Of a stretch of DNA of 64,000 nucleotides, positions 38,414 through 48,915 are shown piece by piece. This DNA is from Tanytarsus gracilentus. Lineage: Eukaryota; Arthropoda; Insecta; Diptera; Chironomidae. Each line of letters begins with the position of its first letter. Position 1 is the first letter of the stretch. Below the pieces are notes generated by a model, which saw only the letters and a list, made by a program, of their open reading frames with translations, had not been told where the DNA came from and did not search any database. The DNA lies in the NCBI GenBank assembly GCA_038502055.1, contig JAXRKN010000044.1, positions 2,638,001 through 2,702,000 of the forward strand, given 5' to 3'. A program made the position numbers and the translations under genes.

Positions 38414-38779
38414 ATGAACAAGCAAATTTTTTTGATCTTTACTTTGCTCTCGATCGTCTCATGGACTCAAGCTGCCAGTATCGACATTCCAACCCTCCCA
38501 AGTCCTGGTTTCTGTTTGTGGCCGAAGGTTGGTGGAACTGCTTGGTTCTGGAACCTCAGTGGCAATAAAGAAACTTTCACGAGCGACAACGAGTGCATTG
38601 ATTTACCAACAGCAACAATTTATCGCTCAGCTCAAGCTGCATATCTTGAAGATTCTTGCGTTGCGTATGCCAACTCAAACTGTGTCGGTGATCCAGAATA
38701 CACAGCAACTCTCTCAGGATACTACAGATTCTACACAAACTGGCCAATCAAGTCATTCAGATGTGCATGCAGATTTTAA
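38414..38779 (+). CDS. small secreted six-cysteine protein, possibly beta/gamma-crystallin-like
   Basis: 121 residues, intronless. A signal peptide is clear (MNKQIFLIFTLLSIVSWTQA, cleavage near residue 20), leaving about 101 residues with six cysteines: GFC, NEC, DSC, SNC and CAC near the end. The spacing C-x2-Y-x4-C-x-G, then a Tyr-rich GYYRFYTNW stretch and IKSFRC, resembles the Greek-key beta/gamma-crystallin-like small secreted proteins of fungi and arthropods; this is pattern resemblance only. The ATG has a good context (aaaatcaaaATG). A TATA box and GATA and CACGTG motifs lie upstream, and AATAAA follows at 38824. Function unknown; haemolymph, gut or salivary secretion would fit. Confidence 0.8.
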   Translation: MNKQIFLIFTLLSIVSWTQAASIDIPTLPSPGFCLWPKVGGTAWFWNLSGNKETFTSDNECIDLPTATIYRSAQAAYLEDSCVAYANSNCVGDPEYTATLSGYYRFYTNWPIKSFRCACRF

Positions 38780-38823
38780 TTTGAAAATGGTCAAACGTGA
38801 AATTTCCTCAATGAAAATATTTT

Positions 38824-38829
38824 AATAAA
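38824..38829 (+). terminator. polyadenylation signal of the secreted-protein gene
   Basis: AATAAA 45 bp after the TAA stop, followed by A/T-rich sequence. The predicted transcript is about 0.5 kb. Confidence 0.55.
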
Positions 38830-40317
38830 AAAAGCTTTAAATTAATTAAAAAATTAATTTCTATTTTTTTAATATTCACGTGTTTTTTCATAAAGTGACA
38901 TTTAAAAATTAAATGGAGTGAGGGAAATTTTTCCAAACTTACTAAAAAACACCCCAAAAAATTCCTCAAGATAGATTCACGTAAAAATATGCACATGAGA
39001 GTCGTAAAATAAAAATCTTGTTACATTAACCAAAAATATAATTCACATTTGAAGTTTTTCTCTATTTTCTTTTTCCGCAAGCGTGTTAAACGTGTTTCAT
39101 CTTATTTTTCTCTAACCAAAAAGAAAGAACAAATAGTGGAAAATGATTCACACTTCTCGAGGATAATTCGTGATGTAATCAAAAGATGTAGAATTTATGG
39201 CTCAAAGTGCCTTTCGAGAGTGTCCATAAAATTATTGAAGGCGATATTTTTATTGCGAAGGGATGAAATCAGACAAATGCATTTCAATATCATTCCGTTG
39301 TAATCCGAGAGTTGGTGTTCGAGCAATAAAAATCCAAAGAGAATCTTCATAAACGTATGAAATTGAAATCCAATAAACAATGTGAGTAACAAGGAAATGT
39401 GTAAAGGATATTTTATGCAATCGTCGACCCTCAAATCCAATAAATCGTACTCGATTGTCGAGCTCTCTTTTTTTGAATGCATAAAAAATAAATGAGAAAA
39501 AATCAGTGACCGAAACTTGATTGAAGCAAAGGTTTTTTATTTTATACTTTTATGTCTTGCATGTTCATTTATGCTGTTTGAGGAAAATTGGATAAATATG
39601 CGGAGGAGAGGGAGAGCAAATTGATTTTTTCTCTCGATTTATGCGATAAAATTGGTGATTTATGGAATTAAAAAATATTGTGATAAATATCCAGCGACGA
39701 GAATTTATTTTTGTGTCCGTTAAAAATATCATAAAGCGAATTTAAAATTAGAACTTTCCCAATAGCTTAAGTAAAATCCAATAAAGCACCGTCGATATAA
39801 AAATCAATTAGATTCCACTTCACTTCCTTTTTTCTCTTCCACAAATCATTTGAATATATTTTTTCCGCACTCATCCGTATCCTGTTTGCACACACATTCG
39901 TCTGGAAATAAAAATTCAAAGCCGAAAATATATGACTCAAAGTGGCCAATTGAATCAATCAAAACATGAATAAAAAAGTGGTATTTATTGAAATCACTCA
40001 AAAAAATTGAAAAGAAGAAAAATTGCTTTTTTCCCTTTTTTTATTTGATGAATTATTGATGAAATGTTTCTGCTCTTTCTTATATTCCACTTTAGCCGAT
40101 GATTTCGACCACTCAACGAGCAATTTGGTGTGTGTGATGAAGTTAGCGCTTTCTGGAGTACTTTTCATCGTGTGGCATCTACATAAGAGTGCTCTTAGCG
40201 TGTACGATAATGCAAAAGCACTTGTTGAGTTAATGAATCAAATATTATGACATTATGGGAGTAAATCCTGGTGGATTTAGTTCGTTAAAGGTTGAGATGA
40301 GAGTTCTTATCAATTAA
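38830..40317. other. non-coding intergenic DNA
   Basis: AT-rich sequence between the secreted-protein gene and the foldback-like element. Nothing recognised. Confidence 0.4.
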
Positions 40318-40652
40318 TTGAGAAATGCGAATCTTCCCTTGTGGCACAGAAAAGGAAAAATAAAGGAACTTTGATGGAACTTGCATGGAATCTTTCGGAA
40401 CTTGCATGGAAAAAAATAACTTGACGGAAATTCGAAGGAATTTAATGGAACTTGACGGAATTTTGATGGAATTTCTGCGACCACTTTACCGGAAATTTGA
40501 CGGAATTTGATGGAAAAAAAATCCTTCAAAATTCCATTGGATTTTTTAAGGAAAATTTTGGAATTCCATTGGAAAAGTATAGGAAATTTTTTCCATTTCT
40601 TTTCCACCAAATTTCTTATGGAAATCTTTAGGAATTTTATCGGAAAAATAAA

Positions 40653-41141
40653 TTCCTTCAAAATTCCGTCAAATTCCGCTTAAGGAAAGTTGTGGAATTT
40701 TCAAGGAATTTATTTTCCATCAAAATTCCGTCATGTTCCGTTTAGGAAAAGTTGTGGAATTTTGATGGAATTGTTTTCCATCAAAATTCCGTCAAGTTCC
40801 GTTAAGAAAAGTTGTGGAATTTTAACGGAATTTATTTTCCATCAAAATTCCGTCAAGTGCGGTTAAGGAAAAGTTGTGGAATTTTAACGGAATTTATTTC
40901 CATCAAAATTCCGTCATGTTCCGTTTAGGAAAGTTGTGGAATTTTAACGGAATTTATTTCCATCAAAATTCCGTCATGTTCCGTTTAGGGAAAGTTGCGG
41001 AATTTTAACGGAATTTATTTTCCATCAAAATTCCGTCATGTTCCGTTTAGGAAAGTTGTGGAATTTTAACGGAATTTATTTTCCATCAAAATTCCGTCAT
41101 GTTCCGTTTAGGAAAGTTGTGGAATTTTTAAGGAATTTATT
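40653..41141 (+). repeat. 61-bp tandem array, eight units
   Basis: Units start TTCCATCAAAATTCCGTCA at 40715, 40776, 40837, 40898, 40958, 41020 and 41081; a diverged unit precedes at 40653. Each contains GTTCCGTTTAGGAAAGTTGTG and ends GGAATTTATT. Period 60-62 bp, units about 90% or more alike by eye. Degenerate units continue to 41230. Confidence 0.92.
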
Positions 41142-41280
41142 TTCCAACGGAATTCCTTTAAATTTCCAACGGAATTCCTTTAGATTTTTAACGGAATTCT
41201 TTTAGATTTCCAACGGAATTCCTTTGGAAAAATGTTGTTTAAATATTGCTTTTGCCAAAAATAATTTAATATATATTATG

Positions 41281-41347
41281 GCTTCGTGACGGAATGGTAA
41301 AGCGGCGCAACGTGATAAGGAGTCCTCGGTTCGAATCTCGGTGGAGC
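41281..41347 (+). pseudogene. tRNA-like sequence (tRNA pseudogene or SINE head) inside the foldback-like element
   Basis: GCTTCGT and GTGGAGC can pair over seven positions (three G-U). TGACGGAATGG (41287-41297) matches the A-box at 10 of 11 positions and GTTCGAATC matches the B-box exactly. At 67 nt it is short; the T-stem CTCGG/CTCGG has a central mismatch and the anticodon stem does not pair well. A GAT anticodon is possible but not convincing. Unique sequence (41400-41500, CAGAATCAGCTATGACAACG and on) may be the body of a nested SINE. Confidence 0.5.
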
Positions 41348-41499
41348 AAAAAAGATGTAAGTAAAAAATAAATAATTTCCTATAATTTCCAACAGATTTC
41401 CAGAACTCAGAATCAGCTATGACAACGACTTCAAATGTTACCTCTTCAGGCCCAGGTAGGATCCAGAAGTGGGCCCGAGCTGCGAAGGATCCAAAAATT

Positions 41500-41735
41500 T
41501 ATTTTTTTCTTATGGATTCCATTAGTTATTTTTCCATTGGATTTCCATCGGATTTCCATTGGATTTCCATCGGATTTCTATTGGATTTCCATCGGAAATG
41601 TGATGGATTCCGTAAGAATTTTGACGGATTCCATCGAATTTCCGATGGATTCCTTCGAATTTCCGACGGAATCTATCAAATTTCCGATGGATTCTATCGA
41701 ATTTCCGATGGATTCCTTCGAATTTCCTGATTCCT
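41500..41735 (+). repeat. short tandem repeats of TTCCATCGGA / GAATTTCCGATGGATTC
   Basis: First TTCCATTGGATTTCCATCGGA units, then AATTTCCGATGGATTCTATCG units of about 21 bp. Part of the right half of the foldback-like element; apparent reading frames across it are repeat artefacts. Confidence 0.75.
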
Positions 41736-41951
41736 CTCTTACTATTCTTTGAACTTTCTTATATCCCGGATTCTTTTTTTTCCTAAAATTCCCATGTCGT
41801 AATTTTCTCTTTTATTGTGGAAATTTTGATGGAAGAATTGTACCATTTTGCCCCTTTTTCCGACGGAATTTTTCCGTCAAGTTCCACCAAAATTCCAGTA
41901 AAGTTCCTACATTTTTCCTTTTCTGTGCTACAAGGGTTCGCTTTGAAAAAT

Positions 41952-44100
41952 GAAGATAATTTTTTAAAAATTTTATAAATTTAGAAAAAAAATTAAAAAG
42001 TTAAAAAAAATTAAATTAAAAATTTATAAAATGCGCTTTAACACGCCACAAATAATTTATTTCCTAATGATATGGATTAATATTTTTCTCACTCGAAATC
42101 ACTCACCACACTCATATAGACATTCATTTCGCATCGCAAAATAATTGAATCGGAGCAATCGAATCGGATTAAGGCATTTGATTGTCTCTAATGGAAGAGT
42201 AAACAAAAATTTCCTCGGACATTTTCACTTGAGGGTTTTTATTTGTGTGTGGATTTTTATGATACAAGGAATCAATTATTATTTATCCATTTCTGATGCT
42301 CCATATCACTTAATCCCACCCCCTCCGACCTCGACACAATCAGATGATTTGTAGTGGCTGCAAAAGGAACTAAATTGGAAAAAATTATATCGATATAAAT
42401 CATTCGAATGCTGTTGCTTGCTCCGGTCATCATTTATTATTATTGAAGAGAGAAATCTTATCATATTTTTCTTCCTCTCGAGCTCTGCGAAAAAAAAATA
42501 TATAAAGTTTGCTGCCGTATTTTCCACGTCAATGTGCCTTTAATAGAAATTTATGACATCTCGACTCTTGTTCTATATATTTTTATTATATTTTATGATG
42601 ATGATATATTTTTTATTACACACACTCAGATATTATCTTTCATTTTTCTCCTCTCGAGTGTGTGTCTACCGACAGCAGTAGCCGGGACAGATGAAAAAAT
42701 ATGCCTTGACCATGTTAAGTGCTTAATGGACCATAATAAATAATAATTTTTTCTGCTCTTCTCTCATGAAACGATTGCTCACATATGATAAGGAGAGTGC
42801 ACATAAGTAACATAATAAATTTGTCATAGAGACTTCCTTCTCTAAGAGAGGTCATATATGGACTATGATGATTATTAATTTAGATATTTTTTCCGTGCTC
42901 ACGAAAGACAACAAAAATTTGCCATTCCATTAGCACTTGATGATGCTCGTTCATTTTATTCGTTAGATAAGAGCTTACGATGAAAATTATGGATGTGTAG
43001 ATGGGGTGTTGAGACGCAGTCCATAATTTACCTGAGTTTGAAAACGTAAAGACATAAATTTCTGTTGATTTTACTAATTTTTTAAAGTTAATTAAATTAT
43101 CGCAAAAGTAATCACATAAAATCAAGATGAAGACATCAAAATTTAGCAAATCTGCAGTATCAAATTGAGCATTCCACGTGTCTATGCAAATCTCCATCAG
43201 AATAATGTGAATCGATCAATAAAAGATTTTTTTTTCGCGCCACTAAGTGATTTCCCATGAAAATGATCATAATTCAATTTAATAAATTTATTTATCTCGG
43301 CAAAAATCGCATGCGACGATGGTGGAGCAATCTTTTGTGGTTTTTAATGGACTGGGTCATAAATTGCCACATCTAACAAGCACCTCATCGGGATAATTTA
43401 AATTCATTAGTAAAACTTCTCTCTTCATGTGTTCGTGTGTCGATGAGAGTCGGGTTCTATAATGAATAAATGAGCTCGCATTTGCATATTTTTTTGTTCC
43501 CTCGCTTCTTCATCTCGCGAAGATGGTCATAAACAAATATTAATATTTCATATTTTCCCTCGATTTCTATTTACGTCCAATTATCGACGAAATTGATTCT
43601 AAAATTTATGAGCTTTTAAGTGCCTGCTTTAGGCTTTTTTATATTTGTTTTGTTAGTCATGGGAGAGAAGTAAAAAATGTAAAATATACAAATTATAAAT
43701 TATAAAATTTCTCAGCTCTAACTTGTTTATTAGTCGATTGCTTCGGTTATTGGTTATTGACTCGCATATATGCGAACACTTCGTGGGTCGAAGTGAAGCC
43801 ATATAAAAAATAAATTTATATTGAACGTTGTCGTTTAATTATTAACATTCGTTAGCATCTGTTTGGTGCACGCTCTAATTGCTAAGAAAGAAATTAATTG
43901 ATTGAAATTAATAAAATATAATTCAGTGACATCGAAAAGTATTGTGGATCTAATTAAAGAACACTTGTGAAGTTAGTTTATGAAAAAGATTGATTTCATT
44001 TTCCAAAAATGTTCCATAAATGGAAAATGAAACATTTTATCTCGTTTTTATTTTCGTTTTCGACCCTAGTGAAGACTGTGCAATAAAAAATATATAAATG
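41952..44100. other. non-coding intergenic DNA
   Basis: AT-rich with CA/TG and CTCTCGAG tracts. Nothing recognised. Confidence 0.4.
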
Positions 44101-44103
44101 ATA

Positions 44104-44166
44104 GGCCTGCCAACCCTAAAACTGGCGAAACGATTTGAAATCGGTTGCTCCTCGAGGAGTTAGGCC
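44104..44166. other. short palindrome-rich block
   Basis: Bounded by AGGCCT and TTAGGCC; contains the palindromes CGATTTGAAATCG and CTCCTCGAGGAG, then a CTTTCTC microsatellite (44177-44214). Marks the left edge of the repeat island. Could be an element end; identity unknown. Confidence 0.35.
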
Positions 44167-44383
44167 ATTTAAGTATCTTCTTTCTCCTTTCTCCTTTCTC
44201 CTTTCTTCTTTCTCACGATTTAGTGGGCGGATTCTAAGAAGCTGGTCGGATTTGATTGGGTTTGTGGCTAAAGATGGGTTTTGGCTTAGTTGTGCAAGAA
44301 GTATTTTGTTTTGAGGTTAGACCCTCAGGCGTCCCTGAGTGAAAAATGTCCTTTTTTAATCTTTTTTGTTATGGGTTTGTTGT

Positions 44384-45180
44384 AATTGATCAGAAATCGA
44401 TTGAATTGCGATTTGGGAATGTCATATGGTGGCAGGGTCTATGTCATGATATGGCTTATGTATGTGTTGACTCGTCATTGATCAGGAATGATTGACACAG
44501 ATGATTTTTGATGAATGTCATATGGAGAGGAGTGCATATGTCATTTTTTAGATATGGTTATTTGTTTGCTGTTTGTGGGTGATTTGATTTTGGGAATGTG
44601 ATATGGTGGAGGGTGCACTATGTCATTTGATATGGTTATGTTTGTTCGTTTTGATAGGAATGATCACTGACGATTTTTGATGAATGTCATATGGTCGGCA
44701 GGAGTGCACTATGTCATTCCACTTTATTCCCCCATATTTGGACTCTGTATTGAGGATTTCGGCTGTGGTGCAGCTGATATAGTGGAAGGGGGAGATGTGT
44801 GTAAATACGGTAGAAAATTTTTAATTTTATTATTCCTAGTTTGATCAAGGGGTGAATCTCGTTCGGAAAAGGAATTTTTAGAATAGGAGAAAGGAAAAGG
44901 AGATCGGAAAAAGGAGGAAAGGAAAATAAGAGAAAAGGAAAAATGGTACTCGTCCGTAACTCTGTTTGTCCTATTTTTTGTAAATTTGAATTTTTTAGTT
45001 TTATAAATTATTAAAAATTTAATTTTATTGAGTTCTAAATTGAATTAAATTGAATTTTGAAATATTTTTGTGGTATAATGGTGGGGGCGCTTATGGGTTT
45101 TGATTGCTTATGGGTTGTTGATGTGATGGACGGATGATTGATTATGTTTTGGGAATGTCATATGGCGGCCTGGGTGTCTC
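44384..45180 (+). repeat. decayed copies of the island satellite
   Basis: Recurring GGAATGTCATATGG, GATGATTTTTGATGAATGTC and GGAGTGCACTATGTCATT blocks (about 44384, 44464, 44572, 44641, 45150) correspond block by block to the 130-bp satellite at 47.9-48.4 kb, but with many single-base losses, mainly of C and in doubled bases. Confidence 0.6.
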
Positions 45181-46380
45181 TTTTTTTTTTTTTTTTTTTT
45201 TGGGTGTTTTTTTTTTTCCCCTTTTCTTTTTTTATTCTTTTTTATTTCTCCTTTTTTTTATCTTTTTCTTTCTTTTCTTTTTTTTTTTTTTTTTTTTTTT
45301 TCATTTTTTCTTAATTTTTTTATCTTTTTTTTTTCTTTCTTTTTAAAATTTTTTTTTTTCATTTCCTTTTTCCCTTCTTTTAAACTCACTTTAAAATAAA
45401 TCTATTTCTTAATGTATTTTTATCTTATTTTAAATTATATTTTTACTTCCTCTTTTTTTTTTCTTCTTTCTTTAAAAAAAATAAAATTTTTTTCTTTTAT
45501 TTTAATTTTTTCTTAAAAAAATAATAAAATAAAAACATAAAATAAAAAATTTTTTTGATTTTCTATACCAAACATATGGAGAAAAAAAATTTTATTCATT
45601 CTTAAATTTTCATTATAATATCAAATTAAATTCATATTTTATTTTTTTTTTCTACTCTTTCTTTTTTTGAAATTTAATTCCTCTACTATAAATCTTCAAT
45701 AAACTCATTCTATTCATTCTACATTGACAGATACAATCCTGTTTTCTATCAGGAGGTTTCAAAATTAAAAAATCTTTTCAATTTTTTCTTAATGAGACGA
45801 AAATGATCAATTTTCATCATATATTTTGAAAACACTTTTTTGTTATAATAAAAAAAAATAAAATAAATACTTTCTAAAAATACATATTTAATTAAATTCT
45901 CGTAATATTTCTCTATTATTTTCTTTCTTTTAATAAAAAATTCCACACAATCTTTTTTTAAAAAAAAAATAAATATATTTCTTTTCTCCGAAAATTATAA
46001 TAATACTTTTTTTTTTTTTTCTTTATCACTTTTTTTTTTTTCTTTTTTTTATTTTTCTATTAATTTACAATATTTTTTTAACAACAATAAATTAAAAATT
46101 TCTTAAAAAAATTAACATCACATCAAAATTCCCCCCCTTCTTTTTTTTTCTTTTTCCTTTTCTCCATTCAATATACATCCCATAAATATATATCACTACC
46201 ATTATCAAAATTTTTTTATTCCATAAAAAAATATATCAAAATATCATCTTTCTCTATTTTATTTTATTTTATCTTTTCCTCAAATTCTAAATAAATTAAA
46301 AATTTTTTTAATTATTTTATTAACTATCTTCATTATATCTTAAATCTTTATCAAATCGATTGACACTCATTTTTAAATTC
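45181..46380. repeat. T/A low-complexity tract almost lacking G
   Basis: Begins with T runs of about 20 nt interrupted by GGGTG and CCCC, then A/T/C sequence. Positions 46021-46320 contain no G while C is present. Open frames inside encode only Phe/Leu-rich strings. May be a true low-complexity tract or poor consensus. Confidence 0.7.
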
Positions 46381-47384
46381 CATCATATTAACCAAAGTCC
46401 ACTAATGCCCATTCAACGAGTAGGGTACTAATTTATGCGGACTATTAATCCTTTCCCCATCTTGTTTTAATATCGACTTTGCTGTAAAAGTCATTAACCT
46501 TGAAATTTAATGCCATACCAATCACCTTTAATACAATTTGCAATTTTTCCATTCTCTCTTCACTGCTCCGATAAATGTGTCGATTACATCCCATATAAAA
46601 TCGTCCATATACACGCGATGCCCGAACTATATATGTCATATTCCCAATAGACATGTAAACTGAACTAAATTCAAACATTTCCTCTTTTCTGCCACATGAT
46701 ACATTTTTATATGTCCATGTTTTTATGGCTTTGGTATCTGAGGAGGAAATTATTGGACGAGATTGCAACAAAGTCATGCAAAAAGAAGTGAAAACTTCGA
46801 ATGTGGAAAAAATTGGAAAATTTTCAGCATCTGACAGCAGAATGTTCAGGAGGTGGCAATAAAATATGAGCTGGAGAGATCAAACTTGCATTAAAGCAAT
46901 TCAGGAGAAAGGTCAATTTATTACTGATATGTGTGTGTGTAGATTGTTGGACATTTCTCCGAATTGATGCTGAGCATTGCAAAATATTTGAGGAAAAAGA
47001 AAACTGTACCCGGGGATGAAACAAGGTGAACATTGTGAGGGTTGAAAAAGTCGTGATTTAACATCCTGTGGGAAAACTATCCCCTCATAACATCAGCAAA
47101 AAAAGAGAAGAATACAATTGAGTTGGAGAGACAGACATTTAATTAGATTATATGCAAAAAGGAAAATGCATAAAAATTCCAACAATCGAGATTTACTATT
47201 TATGGAAGCTGGCTGTAGCGCCATTCGACTTTATCGATTTTCCTCCTTTTGCCTTTCTCTTATGTCCGCTCTTCCCTGTTTTAATGAATCAATTTTGAGG
47301 AGAAGCTCCGCATTACGACTGGTGAACTTTAAAGATATCAAGATTGCCAGTTGACATCGATGGCATTTAAAATTTATTTCATCG
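46381..47384. other. complex unique block inside the repeat island
   Basis: Normal composition returns here. A 110-codon minus-strand open frame (46777-46445) without a recognisable domain is the longest; it is not supported as a gene. Confidence 0.35.
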
Positions 47385-47550
47385 TTTCATTGTCCATTTT
47401 GTTGCAAAATATTTTTAAATTAATTTTTCTTAATTTTTTTAATGTTTCATTTTTCATTTTGTTTCAAAACATTTTTAAATTAATTTTTCTTAATTTTTTA
47501 AATGTTTCATTTTTCATTTTGTTTCAAAATATTTTTTAAATTAATTTTTT
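47385..47550 (+). repeat. 60-bp tandem repeat, about three units
   Basis: Units begin TTTCATT at 47385, 47445 and 47505 (exact 60-bp period) and share TTTTGTTTCAAAA and TTTTTAAATTAATTTTTCTT. The third is truncated. Confidence 0.85.
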
Positions 47551-47729
47551 AAACACCAATCAATAGCAACTTGTACATTCATATGATGGTCGCAAGTAGA
47601 AGGCAAAAAACGAAACGAAATTATTGTGAGCAATAACTTAAATACTGCACAATTTGCTTACTATCAACAAAACGTTTTTACATTCATTTCTCCGTGCTCC
47701 CAGCCTTATATTTTTCTTTTGTAAAGCTT

Positions 47730-47880
47730 TTTGTGTAACCAGAGTGGTGTACCTTTTCGCCTGTTTCCGTCCGTCTGTCCGTCTGTCGTCTGTTCCATCG
47801 AGTCTCGCTCCTGAGATGCTAGAGACTTTGTTTGCAATGGTGGTCTTGAATTTGTTCGGCATTTTAGGAATTTGAGGGTC
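47730..47880 (-). mobile_element. probable retroposon fragment with GACG-type tetranucleotide run
   Basis: On the minus strand CTAGCATCTCAGGAGCGAGA precedes a (GACG/GACA) run (about 47768-47790) and GGTACACCACTCTGG. Short GACG/CAGA microsatellites within conserved flanks of this type are common in arthropod non-LTR elements and SINEs. Family not identified. Confidence 0.35.
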
Positions 47881-47934
47881 ATGACAAGGTGTGCCATGGA
47901 CGCCTAAATGCCATTTTTACAAATTTCCTGTTAT

Positions 47935-48397
47935 ATGGCTTCATGTATGTCGTTGAACTCGTATTTGTATCAGGAATCGAAAGGCATTGATGATATTTGA
48001 GGAATGTCTATCATGGCCATCCAAGAGTGCCACCAATGTCCATCACGGCCGGCCAGTAGTGCCCCTAATGTCCATTTTTTAAAAGTATGGCTTCATGTAC
48101 CTCGTTGAACTCGGAATTTGACCAGGAATCGATTGGCATGGATGATTTTTGAAGAATGACCGTCACGGCCGGCCAGGAGTGTCCAAGGAATGCCACTAAT
48201 GTCCATTTTTTAGAAGTATGGCTTCATGTACCTCGTTGAACTCGTAATTGCATCAGGAATTGATTAGCATTGATGATTTTGAAGAATGACCGTCACGGCC
48301 GGCCAGGAGTGTCCAAGGAATGCCACTAATGTCCATTTTTTAGAAGTATGGCTTATGTACCTATTGAACTGTATTGACAGGAATGATTGAATGGATT
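47935..48397 (+). repeat. 130-bp satellite, about three and a half units
   Basis: Units start ATGGCTTCATGTA at 47935, 48087 and 48218, with a truncated, C-poor one at 48348. Spacing is 152, 131 and 130 bp. Each contains GTTGAACTCG, CAGGAAT, CACGGCCGGCCAG(G/T)AGTG and a CTAATGTCCATTTTTTA block. Confidence 0.9.
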
Positions 48398-48785
48398 GAA
48401 AATGGAACAAATGGAAAATGGAACACAATTGAAAACGGAACGAATGGAAAATGGAACACATGGAAAATGGAACATAATGAAAATGGAATACAATGGAAAA
48501 TGAAACAAATGGAAAACGGAACATACGGAAAATGGAACACATGGAAAATGGAACACAATGGAAAATGAAAAAATGGAAAATGAAACAAATGGAAAATGAA
48601 ACAAATGGAAAATGAAAAAATGGAAAATGGAAACAGTGGAAAATGAAACAAATGGAAAATGAAACAAATGGAAAATGAAAAAAGGAAAATGAAACACAAT
48701 GGAAAATGGAACAAATGGAAAATGGAACAAGTGGAAAATGAAACAAATGGAAAATAAAAACAATGGAAATTGAAACACAGTCGAA
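48398..48785 (+). repeat. GGAAAATG(A/G)AACAAAT minisatellite
   Basis: Purine-rich tandem units of about 13-16 bp, roughly 25-28 copies with small variants. The three overlapping long minus-strand frames here (FHFPFVPFS-type repeats) are products of the repeat. Confidence 0.9.
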
Positions 48786-48787
48786 AC

Positions 48788-48915
48788 ACAGTGGGAAGCA
48801 TTTTGGGAAGAATTTTGGGAAGCCATTTTGGAAGCATTTTGAGAAGCCATTTTTGGAAGCCCTTTTGGGAAGCCATTTTGGGAAGCCATTTTGGGAAGCC
48901 AAAAGGGGAGGCCAG
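48788..48915 (+). repeat. GGGAAGCCATTTT tandem repeat
   Basis: About seven units of 15-18 bp, abutting the previous minisatellite and ending in GGGAGGCCAGAAGGGAAGCC. Confidence 0.85.

Larger units (their letters stand above)
40327..41941. mobile_element. foldback-like non-autonomous DNA transposon, about 1.6 kb
   Basis: The ends are inverted repeats of about 43 bp: CCCTTGTGGCACAGAAAAGG from 40336, and its reverse complement with CCCTTGTAGCACAG ending at 41936, with further matches (AGGAACTTT, TGGAA). GCGAA lies just outside each end, with a 4-bp insertion on the left. TTGAGAAAT (40318-40326) and TTGAAAAAT (41943-41951) look like a 9-bp target duplication with one mismatch. The interior is built from GGAATT/AATTCC words and a 61-bp tandem array, recalling Drosophila foldback elements; the 9-bp duplication would suit Mutator-like elements. 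No transposase frame. A tRNA-like sequence sits inside. Confidence 0.75.

Noticed and set aside
38356..38825. Other frames overlapping the secreted-protein gene
   Set aside because: Lack a signal peptide and lose the conserved cysteine pattern.
40314..40661. 115-codon minus-strand frame with KFRQ/KIPCKF repeats
   Set aside because: Lies in degenerate GGAATT repeats of the same element.
40653..41141. Regular repeats that might suggest a CRISPR array
   Set aside because: Head-to-tail tandem units without unique spacers, in an insect nuclear context.
41281..41347. Functional tRNA-Ile gene
   Set aside because: Short, mismatched T-stem, unpaired anticodon stem, no usual base before the anticodon; kept only as a tRNA-like relic.
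41419..41752. Two overlapping frames of about 105 codons with RISDGF / FPMDSIEF repeats
   Set aside because: Products of the 21-bp tandem repeat inside the foldback-like element.
42880..43197. 105-codon minus-strand frame
   Set aside because: No family resemblance; composition typical of chance frames here.
45134..45346. 70-codon Phe-rich frame
   Set aside because: Encoded by T-rich low-complexity sequence.
46445..46777. 110-codon minus-strand frame of ordinary amino-acid composition
   Set aside because: No recognisable domain, signal, promoter or splice context, and it sits in a repeat island.
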